Program-made: the position numbers and the translations under genes
Notes under the pieces: generated by a model
What the model saw: the letters and a program-made list of their open reading frames with translations, nothing else
What the model was told of the DNA's origin: nothing
Databases searched by the model: none
Assembly (NCBI RefSeq): GCF_003807585.1
Contig: NZ_RMBX01000011.1
Location: 186,001 to 250,000, forward strand
Reading direction: 5' to 3'
Source: Chitinophaga barathri
GTDB lineage: Bacteria > Bacteroidota > Bacteroidia > Chitinophagales > Chitinophagaceae
Length of the DNA stretch: 64,000 nt
In this document: one piece after another, positions 32,204-43,000 of the stretch
Layout of the letters: the number at the start of each line of letters is the position of its first letter
How positions within the stretch are numbered: the first letter of the stretch is position 1

Positions 32204-33442
32204 ATGCTGGAAACCAAAGTTTGTATTATAGGCGCCGGCCCGGCGGGCGCTACTACCGCCCTCCAATTGGCTTACATGGGCATTCCCTGCCTGGTGGTGG
32301 ACAAATCCGTTTTTCCCCGGGATAAAGTATGTGGCGATGGCCTGAGCGGTAAAGTGCTCACGTTGCTTTCCCGGATCGATAAAGGCATTGCGGAAAGGCT
32401 GCAGCAGTTTGTGTTCAAGGAAGACAGCTGGGGCATAACCTTTGTAGCCGCCAACCGTATGGGCATCAACATTCCCTATAAACCCAATTATGCAAAACTG
32501 CCGGGTGAGCCGAGAGGATTTGTTTGCAAACGCATTCACTTCGACAATTTCCTGGTGGATGAGCTGAAGCGCTGCCCGCAGGTGCAACTGATAGAAGGCA
32601 AGGCCATCACAAAATATGAATTGCTGCCGGACGGTTACCTGCTGACCGATGCCACCGGCAGCATACAGATCAAAACACAGCTGGTGATAGCCGCCAACGG
32701 CGCGCATTCCGGTTTTACGAAGGAGGTGGCCAACATCCACATGGAGCCGGCGCATTACGTGGCCGGCATCAGGGCGTATTACAGCGGCATCAGCGGTATG
32801 CACCCTGATAACCTGGTGGAACTGCATTTCCTCAAAAACGTGCTGCCCGGTTACTTCTGGATATTTCCCCTGCCCAATGGCGAGGCCAATGTGGGTATAG
32901 GCATGTTGAGCAAAGTGGCGCGGCGCAGAAAAGTGAACCTGAAACAGTTGCTGCTGGATACCGTGCAGCACGACGAGATATTAAAAGAACGGTTTAAAGA
33001 CGCCACGCTCCTCGGTAGTATCGACGGCTACGGCCTGCCCCTGGGGAGCAAAAAAAGAAGGCTGTCCGGCGAAAGATATATGCTGGTGGGCGATGCGGGG
33101 TTCCTGATAGATCCCTTTACCGGCGAAGGGATTGGTAACGCCATGTATACCGCCCGCATGGCGGCGGAGCAGGCAGCGGCCTGCATTGCGGCGGACAATT
33201 ACACCGCTGCCGCCATGATGGCATACGATGAAAATGTATACCGCGTGCTGGGGCCGGAGTTAAAAATGAGCACCAAACTCCAGAAACTTATCCGTTACCC
33301 CTGGCTGTTCAATATGCTGATGCGAATGAGCGCCCGTAATAAAGAGCTGCAGGAGCTGATGTCCTGCATGTTCCACGAAGTGGATGTGCGGAAAAAACTG
33401 GTAAAACCGCAGTTTTACCTGCGGCTGCTGCTGGGGCGGTGA
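32204..33442 (+). CDS. Geranylgeranyl-reductase-like FAD oxidoreductase
   Basis: Start at the ATG 32204 (MLETKVCIIGAGPAGATTAL), since the upstream ATG at 32174 adds ten poorly fitting residues. 412 residues. Dinucleotide-binding CIIGAGPAGATTALQL (7-22), then the conserved DKSVFPRDKVCGDGLSGKVL (about 33-52), and the second FAD motif VGDAGFLIDPFTGEGIGNAM (about 293-312). This is the group of NAD(P)/FAD-dependent reductases related to geranylgeranyl reductase and to flavin halogenase-like enzymes. The substrate is unknown; menaquinone or terpenoid side-chain reduction is common for the group. It stands alone as a plus-strand gene. Confidence 0.88.
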   Translation: MLETKVCIIGAGPAGATTALQLAYMGIPCLVVDKSVFPRDKVCGDGLSGKVLTLLSRIDKGIAERLQQFVFKEDSWGITFVAANRMGINIPYKPNYAKLPGEPRGFVCKRIHFDNFLVDELKRCPQVQLIEGKAITKYELLPDGYLLTDATGSIQIKTQLVIAANGAHSGFTKEVANIHMEPAHYVAGIRAYYSGISGMHPDNLVELHFLKNVLPGYFWIFPLPNGEANVGIGMLSKVARRRKVNLKQLLLDTVQHDEILKERFKDATLLGSIDGYGLPLGSKKRRLSGERYMLVGDAGFLIDPFTGEGIGNAMYTARMAAEQAAACIAADNYTAAAMMAYDENVYRVLGPELKMSTKLQKLIRYPWLFNMLMRMSARNKELQELMSCMFHEVDVRKKLVKPQFYLRLLLGR

Positions 33443-33770
33443 TGTTTTCCTTTACAGGGTCTGAGTTTACCCGGTTTGGCCGCTGAAAGGGGCGAACCGG
33501 GATTAAACCAGTCCGCTAAATAAAATGAGTTATGACATTTTTCAATATAGGTCAGTAAAAAATATTTGCAACTTTCTGTGAACCAAAAGATGACCGTATT
33601 GTTAATTATTCTGAGTTACACAAATTTCCTACCCCGTTTTAAAGGGTTTCTCCTACGCATACAACTCTCTCATCAAGCTGTCCGCCAATAGTAAGCGGCA
33701 TTTAAGCAGAAATAATATCGTTTTTAGTTTGTTTGGACCTGAGTGTTTTTAACAGCAATAGCATGTTTAC
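33443..33770. other. Intergenic region upstream of the adhesin leader
   Basis: No gene is supported. The stretch is A+T-rich toward its middle and probably holds the adhesin promoter; I could not settle on a -7 box. Confidence 0.4.
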
Positions 33771-33955
33771 AAACCATTAGCCAAGTCCGGCGGAAACGCT
33801 GAATGGGTTTAAGGCGCGGGTATGTAAACGGGAAACCGTTTCGGCTGCATGTGGATGATGTAGCTGCCTGCAGACAATCATCCGGAGGCATCTGATGTTT
33901 TCTTTTTAACCACAGCGCCGAAAAGTTAAACGGCTACCGGAATCTACCAATCCGG
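33771..33955 (+). ncRNA. Candidate structured leader RNA of the adhesin gene
   Basis: Nested and serial hairpins: an outer AAACCATT/AATGGGTTT helix (33771-33778, 33802-33810) around GCG-GAAA-CGC (33790-33799); AAACGG-GAAA-CCGTTT (33826-33841) with a perfect GNRA loop; GGATGAT/ATCATCC (33853-33859, 33877-33883) around CTGC/GCAG; and CCGGA/TCCGG (33937-33941, 33951-33955). It ends about 105 bases before the giant adhesin start. A long untranslated leader with several GNRA loops fits a regulatory RNA, and I could not match it to a known riboswitch. Confidence 0.4.
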
Positions 33956-34059
33956 GAGCAGGGGATTCTTATGCGCTTCCTTACTTCCTGGAAGCCATCC
34001 GGCCGGGCAAGGCACCGCATTTATCCGGGCGGTTTCATGTACAGAGAATTGATTTAAGC

Positions 34060-37000
34060 ATGAAGATAAAGTTACTTGTTTTAGCGGCTTCTTTATTGGT
34101 AGTCTTAAATGTAAAGGCCCAGCAGCTCGGCATTACAATATCTCATTCTGATGTAAGTTGTTTTAGCGGATCGGATGGTTCGGCTACGGCAAATGCAACG
34201 GGTGGTTTACCCCCTTATACCTATAGCTGGTCAAACGGAGCAACTACACGAACCATTAATAATCTCGTTGCCGGACAATACACCTGTACGGTGACCGGCC
34301 TCGGCGGCAATACGGCGCAGGCGACGGTCACGATCGCACAGCCACCGGTTATCAGCTTCACTACTTCTAAAACGGATGTACGGTGTTTTGCCACGGCCAG
34401 CGGATCGGCAACGGTAACGGTCAGCGGCGGCACCGCTCCTTATACTTACAACTGGTCACCCCGTGGCGGCACAGGCGCTACGGCGAATAATCTTACCGCG
34501 GGAACTTACACCTGCACGATCACCGACGCGCACGGTTGTGACACTACTGCAACCGTAGAAATCACAGCACCCACGCAGGTAACATTTACCGTAACGCAGA
34601 CCAATGTCTTATGTAACGGTGGCACCAGCGGTTCCGCCACTGTAAATGTCACGGGCGGTACTGCCCCATACACTTACGACTGGTCGGGCGGTGCGGGCAA
34701 CGGGGCTACGGTATCCAACCTTTCCGCCGGTACTTACAACTGCAATATAACGGATGCAAACGGGTGTAACAGCGTTGCCTCCGTAACGATCACCGAACCT
34801 TCGGCCATTACTTTCAGCACCTCGGTAACGGATGTGCTGTGTAATGGTGGCGCTACCGGATCGGCGACGGTCAACGCAAGCGGCGGCACGGCGCCTTATA
34901 CTTACAGCTGGTCCTCCGTCGGCGGTACAGCTGCTACGGCCGGCAATCTTGCGGCGGGTACCTACACCTGCACGATCACAGACGCAAATGACTGTGAGGC
35001 CATCGCCACTGTAATAGTCGTGGAGCCGGCAGCGCTCGCAGCTACCGCGTCTAAAACGGATGTGCTGTGTTTTGGGGGAGCTACAGGGTCCGCGACGGTA
35101 AATGTGAGCGGCGGTACAGCTCCTTATACCTACAGCTGGTCACCAGGCGGTGGCACTGGCGCCACGGCGAATAACCTCGCAGCAGGCACTTACACCTGCA
35201 CGGTAACGGATGCCAACGGATGTGAAACAACTGCCACGGTAACGATCGCACAGCCATCAGCGGCGATAGGTGTTACCACTTCGCAGGTAGATGTGCTGTG
35301 TAACGGCGCAGCCACCGGATCGGCGACGGTAACTGTAACCGGCGGTACAGCGCCTTATACTTACAGCTGGTCGCCGGGTGGCGGTACAGCAGCCACGGCC
35401 GGCAATCTTACAGCGGGCGTTTACATCTGCACGATCACCGATAACAATGGTTGTGTGACCACCGCATCGGTTACGATCACCGAGCCGGATGCCCTTGGCG
35501 TTAACACTTCGAAGACGGATGTGCTGTGTTTCGGGGAAGCCACAGGTACGGCGACGGTAGCGGTCAGCGGGGGCGTAGCTCCCTATACCTACAGCTGGTC
35601 GCCCGGTGGTGGTACCGGCGCTACCGCCGGTAATCTTGCAGCGGGCACTTACACCTGCACGATCACGGATGCCAATGGTTGTGTGACCACCGCGTCGGTT
35701 ACGGTCAATGAGCCGACAGCCCTTACTTTTACCCCTACGCAAACGAATATATTATGTTTTGGTACGGCTACGGGCTCGGCAACGGTAACACCGGCCGGAG
35801 GCACCGCGCCCTATAGCTACAGCTGGTCATCCGGCGCTACGGGCGCTACGGCGAACAATCTTATTGCGGGCACCTACACCTGCACGATCACCGATGCAAA
35901 TGGTTGTGAAGTTATTGCAACGATAACGGTTACACAACTTCCGCAAATAACGTTTACGACTACACAGACTAATGTTTTATGTACAGGCGGCACGGCCGGC
36001 TCAGCCACGGTAAATGTGAGCGGCGGTACGGCGCCATATACCTATAGCTGGTTGCCCAGCGGCGGTACGGCGGCGACTGCAAACGGCTTGTCCGCAGGTA
36101 CTTATACCTGTACGATCACAGATGCAAACGGATGTGATACGGCGGCGGTTGTTATCATTACAGAACCGACAGCCCTGGCTGCTACCGCTACAAAAACCAA
36201 TGTGACCTGTAACAGGGCGAACGATGGAACGGCTACGGCAGTAGTATCCGGTGGGGTGGCGCCGTATACTTACAGCTGGACGCCCGGCGGGCAAACTACC
36301 GCCACTATCACGGGCCTTGGCCCGGGTACCTATACCTGTACCGCAACAGATGCGAACGGATGTATCATTACGGGTACTGTTTCTATTGTTGAGCCTACCT
36401 TACTGACAGCCACGTCATCGGCTACGGGTATCAGTTGTAATGGTGGCAGCGACGGTTCCGTTACCGCATCAGGCGACGGCGGTACAGCGCCTTATACTTA
36501 CAGTTGGTCCAATGGCGCAACGACGGCCACTTCCGATAATCTTTCCGCAGGTACTTACACCTGCACAGTCACAGATGCCAATGGGTGTACTGCTACCACA
36601 TCGGCAACGGTAAACGAACCTTCCCCGGTAACCGGCACTACTTCAAACACCGATGTAACCTGCAACGGGCTGGCTAACGGCACGGCCACTGTCAATCCCG
36701 GCGGCGGTACGGCCCCATACACCTATCTCTGGTCAAATGGGGGAACCACACAAACGATCAATAATCTTGCCCCCGGCGATTATACCGTAACTATTACGGA
36801 CGCAAACGGGTGTACGTTCGATGTAACCGCGCCTGCAACCATTACGGAACCGCCTGCATTGTCCGCAAATGAAACCCATACGAATGTTTTGTGCAACGGC
36901 GAGCCCACCGGCACGGCCACTGCAATAGTTACAGGAGGCACTGCTCCATATTCCTACCAATGGTCACCCAGCGGTGGGACCGGTGCAATTGCAACGGGGC

Positions 37001-40000
37001 TTGCAGGGGGTAACTATACCTGTAATATAACTGACGCCAATGGTTGTGTTACTTCGGTAGCTGTTACGATAGAGCAGCACGGATCCTTAACTGCTTCATT
37101 TACCGCCAGTGACGTAAGCTGCAAAGGCGCCAGCGACGGTTCCGCCACGGCAACCCCTTCCGGCGGCACGGCTCCCTATACCTACAGCTGGGCGCCTGGT
37201 GGGGAAACAACGCCGACGATCAACAATCTTGCCCCTGGCACTTATACCTGTACCATTACAGATGTGAATGGCTGTACGATCAGGCAGACAGTGGAAGTGG
37301 ACGAACCCGAATTGCTGACGGCAAAAGACAGTATCATCAGTAATGTGTCCTGCAACGGCCTCAGTGACGGCATTGCCATGGTAACCCCGAAAGGCGGCAC
37401 CGCTCCATACACCTACGCCTGGTCGCCGGGCGGCGCCACTACGCAAACCGTCAGCGGCCTTGCCCCGGGAACTTATACATGCGTTGTTACAGATGCCAAT
37501 GGTTGCACGACTACCACCACTACAACGATCACCGAACCGCCTGTGCTGGATGGCAATACCTCTCATACGAATGTAACTACGGCGGGAGGCAGTGACGGCA
37601 CGGCCACGGCTTCCGGTACGGGCGGTACGGCTCCTTATTCCTACAGCTGGTCACCGGGCGGGGCAACCACGTCCACCATTACCGGCCTTGCCACAGGTAC
37701 CTACACCTGCACCATTACGGACGCGAATGGTTGTACTACTACAGAAAGCGTTACCATCACAGATCCTACAGGAGGAGCATTGACGGTTACCGCGGCGCAT
37801 ACGAATATTAGTTGTAACGGCGCCAATGATGGCACCGCTTCCGTATCGGCCCTTGGCGGTACGGCTCCTTACACCTACAGCTGGTCACCAGGCGGCGGAA
37901 CGACGGCCACCATCACCGGCCTCGGCCCGGGAACCTACACCTGTACTGTCACTGATAATGCGGGTGGTGTGGAGACAGTAAGCGTGACGGTCAGCGAGCC
38001 GGCGCCTATAACCGCGAGCGCCACAGGCACCGATGCAACCTGCAATGGCGGCAGCGACGGTTCGGCTGTTGTAGTAGTGGCCGGTGGCACGCCTGCTTAT
38101 ACTTACAATTGGAGCAACGGAGCAACGAATGATACCGTGTATAATCTTATCGCCGGCACTTATACCTGCGATATAACGGATGCAAACGGCTGTACTACCC
38201 AGGCAACAGTTACGATAGGCCAGCCTGCCGCCTTAGCCGCCACTACCACGCAGACCAATTCCAGCTGCAACGGGTCGAATAACGGCATAGCTACGGTGAA
38301 CGTAACAGGGGGAACTGCGCCTTACAGTTACAGCTGGTCTCCCAGCGGCGGTCCGGGGAAAACAGCCACGGGGCTTACTCCGGGAACCTATACCTGTACC
38401 ATTACGGATGTGAATAACTGTATAACAACAGTTGATGTAACCATTACGGAGCCCGCTGCATTGGCGGCCACTGCAGACGTAACGAGCATTTCCTGCAACG
38501 GTGCGAATGACGGTACCGGCACCGCCATCATAACCGGCGGCACTGCGCCATATACCTACATCTGGGACCCTGGTGGCCAAACAACGCCCACCATCAGCAA
38601 CCTTGGCCCCGGCACCTATACGGCCCGCGTTACGGATGCCAATGGCTGCAAGGTCATCGGAACCTTTGAAATTACCCAGCCGGCTACATTAACAGCCAGT
38701 ATTTCACATGTAAATACCACCTGCAACGGCGATACGGATGGCAGTGCTACCGCCAATGCCGCCGGGGGGACCGCTCCATACACCTATAGCTGGTCAAACG
38801 GGGCAACTACGCAAACCATCACGGGCCTTGCCCCGGGCGCTTATACCTGTACGGTGACAGATGCGAACAGTTGCACGGCTACCGCGAATGTAACGATAGC
38901 AGAGCCCGCGGTGGTTTCCGCGGGAGTCTCCAAAGTCAATGTGAATTGTAATGGCGGTACCGATGGAAGTATTACCCTGTCCGGCACGGGCGGCACAGCG
39001 CCGTATACGTATCTCTGGGGAGACGGGCAAACAACCGCCACAATCACCAATCTTGCCGCGGGCACCTATACCTGTACCATTACTGATTCTCAGGGTTGCA
39101 CCGGTGTTGTAAACGTGACTATCACCCAGCCGATTGCCATAGCGGCTATTGTTTCGCAAACGGACGTGGATTGTAATGGCAATTTTACCGGCACAGCTTT
39201 CGTCGCAGCTTCCGGCGGCACCGGGCCTTACACTTACAACTGGGCGCCGAGCGGTGGTACCGGTTCGATAGCTACGGGTCTTGCCGCAGGCGTCTATACC
39301 TGTACAATTACAGATACCAGGGGCTGTACCGGCATTGCTACGGTAACTATTCTTCAACCGGATGTACTGACAGTGGATATTGACCCGGTGAATGTAACCT
39401 GCAATGGCGCAAATGACGGAACTGTTACCTTAACGCCTTCCGGCGGCACGGCTCCCTATACTTATCTCTGGTCAACAGGCTCCACATCCGCAACGGTCAC
39501 CGGTCTTACTCCCGGCACTCATTCATTTACCATTACCGACGCCAATAATTGCCAGATCGTACAATCAATCGAGATTACCCAGCCGGCAGTATTGACCGCT
39601 ACCTCGTCACATACGAATATTTCATGCGCCGGCGGCAACAATGGTACCGCCACTGCAACGCCGGCCGGCGGCACCGCACCATATACTTACAGCTGGACGT
39701 CCGGTGCCACTACGGCAACTGCCACAGGTCTTACCGCGGGTACTTACACCTGTACCGTTACCGATGCGAATGGTTGCACCGCCACAACGAGCACAACTTT
39801 ATCGCAGCCCGCACCGCTGGCCGTCGTTGTAGCAAAAAATAATGTCAGTTGTAACGGCGCAGCCGACGGTACAGCCGGCGTAACGGTATCCGGCGGTGAA
39901 TCGCCTTATACATACCTCTGGTCCAATAGCGCCACTACGGCGTCCATCAGCGGCCTGGCACCAGGTGCCTATAGTTGCACGATCATAGATGCGAGAGGTT

Positions 40001-43000
40001 GCGACACCTCCATTAGTGTTACCATTACAGAGCCTGCCGCATTGGCCGTTACTACTGCCCAGACGAACGAACTTTGCAATGGCGCTGCTACCGGCGCTGC
40101 AACGGTGACCGTAACCGGGGGAACGCTTCCCTATACCTACAGCTGGTCGCCCAGTGGTGGTACAGGGGCAAGGGCGAACAATCTTACTGCCGGTACGTAT
40201 ACCTGTACAATCACGGATGCCAATGGCTGCCAGATAACCGCTACCGTAACGATAACGGAACCGCCTGCCATCACCTTTACCACAACGCAAACAGATGTGG
40301 ATTGTAATGGTAATAACACAGGCGCCGCCACGGTAACCGCATCCGGCGGGGTAGGCCCGTATACATACAGGTGGTCGCCCGCCGGCGGTACGGGAGCTAC
40401 TGCAAATAACCTTACCGCAGGCACGTATACCTGCACCATCACTGATGCCAATAGTTGTGTTGCTACCGCAACGGTAGTGATCACACAGCCGGATGTATTA
40501 AGCGCTGCTACGTCCAAAGTGAATGTGAACTGTAATGGCGGCAATACCGGTTCGGCCACCGTAACGGTTACCGGTGGCACCGCGCCGTTCACCTACCTTT
40601 GGTCCAATGGCGGTACGGCAGCCACGATCAATAACCTTACCGCGGGAGTTTATACCGTTGCCATCGGGGATGCCAATGGTTGCACCACAAATGCGACGGC
40701 TGTCATAACGCAAAAGACTGCTGTCACAGCAACGGTAACACAGGACAATGTTTTATGTAACGGTGGCAATACGGGCAGCATATCCGCTGTAGCCGCGGGC
40801 GGCACGGCTCCATATACCTATTTATGGAACAACGGGGAAACAACACCCACGATCTACGACCTTCCGGCGGGTACTTATACCGCTACTATCACCGATGTAA
40901 ACGGTTGTACGGGAACGGTGTCCGCAACGATTACGGAACCGGTTGCGTTAAGCGCCACTACTTCCCAGGTGAATGTGAACTGTAATGGCGGTAATACCGG
41001 GTCTGCCACTATAACGGTTACCGGCGGCACGGGCCCTTACCAATATAATTGGTCTACCGGCGCTACAACAGCCACCATCAATAACCTCATTGCGGGAACT
41101 TATACGGTTACAGCTACTGATGAAAACGGTTGTAACATCAGCGAAACGGTTATCATTACAGAAACCGCAGCTATTACGGCAACTGTTTCACAGGACAATG
41201 TATTGTGCAATGGCGGCAATACCGGCAGTATATCGCTCGCCCCGTCCGGCGGTACGGCTCCGTATACCTACCTCTGGAGCAACGGGGCTACTACGGCAAC
41301 GATCACTGGCCTGACGGCCGGCAGGTACACCTGCACGATTACCGGCGCGAATGGCTGTACAGGCAGCGTATCTGCAAGGATCACAGAGCCCGATGCCATC
41401 AGTACGTCCACCTCCCTGGTGAACGTGAATTGCAACGGCGGTAATACCGGTTCCGCCACCGTAACGGTAACCGGCGGCACCGGTCCTTACAATTACCTCT
41501 GGTCGAATGGAGCCAATACCGCCACCATCAATGATCTCATCGCAGGTGTTTATACTGTAACTGTTACTGATGCCAATGGTTGTGTTGCTGCCGAAACTGC
41601 CATCATTACGGAAACGGCGGCGATCACGGCGGCTGTAACGCAGAGCGATGTATTATGTAATGGCGGCAATACCGGCAGTATATCGCTCTCAGTTACCGGT
41701 GGTACAGCTCCGTATACCTATCTGTGGAACAACGGGGCAACAACCGCCGCGATCAATGACCTTACCGCGGGCATCTATTCTGTTACCATCACCGATGCAA
41801 ATGCCTGTGATACGGCTATTAGTATAACGGTCGCAGAACCGGATTCACTGGGCTTTACGACCTCCCAGGTGGATGTGAACTGTAACGGCGGCAATACAGG
41901 TTCCGCGACAGTAACGGCTACCGGCGGCACCAGCCCGTACAGTTATCTTTGGTCTACCGGCGGTACCACCGCCACTATTAATAATCTTACCGCAGGGACG
42001 TATACGGTAACCATTACTGATGCCAACGGTTGCGATACGACTGCAACAGTCACCATAACGGAGACAGCGCCGATCACCGTAACAGTAACACAAGACAATG
42101 TGTTATGCAACGGCGATAATACCGGCAGTATATCCGTTGTGACCGCGGGCGGCACGGCGCCATATACCTATCTCTGGAATAACGGCGCCACTACGGCAAC
42201 GGTCAATAACCTTACTGCGGGCACTTATACCGCTACCATTACGGATGTGAACGGTTGTGATACCGCCATCAGTGTAACGGTCACAGAGCCGGATACATTG
42301 ACCTTTACCACCTCGCAGGTGAATGTGAACTGCAACGGCGGCAATACCGGTTCGGCCACGGTGAATGCAGACGGCGGCACAAGGCCGTACAGGCATCTTT
42401 GGTCTACCGGGGCTATGACGGCTACCATCAACGGTCTCACGGCGGGTACTTATACCTGCACGATCACTGATGCCAATGGTTGCGATACCACGGCAACGGT
42501 GATAATCACAGAAACGGACGCTATTACCGCAGCCATCACTCAGAACAATGTGTTATGTAATGGCGGGAATACCGGCAGTATATCCGTTGCGACGGCAGGC
42601 GGTACGGCGCCGTATACCTACCTCTGGAATAATGGCGCCACCACGGCAACGGTCAATAACCTTACGGCTGGCGTTTATACAGCCACCATCACGGATGTGA
42701 ATGGTTGTGATACCGCCATTAGTGTAACGATCACCGAACCGGATTCATTGAGCTTTACGACCTCACAGGTGAATGTGAACTGCAACGGCGGCAATACCGG
42801 TTCGGCCACCGTAACGGTTACCGGCGGCACCAGCCCGTACAGTTATCTTTGGTCCAACGGCGGCACCACCGCCACGATTAATAATCTCATAGCAGGAACT
42901 TATACCGTGACCATCACGGATGCCAATGGATGTGATACGACTGCATCGGTCATCCTCACCGAAACTGCACCGATTACCGTAACGGTAACACAGGACAATG

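Noticed and set aside
33771..33890. c-di-GMP-I riboswitch upstream of the adhesin
   Set aside because: The GACGCAAAGC-type core and tetraloop receptor order are missing.
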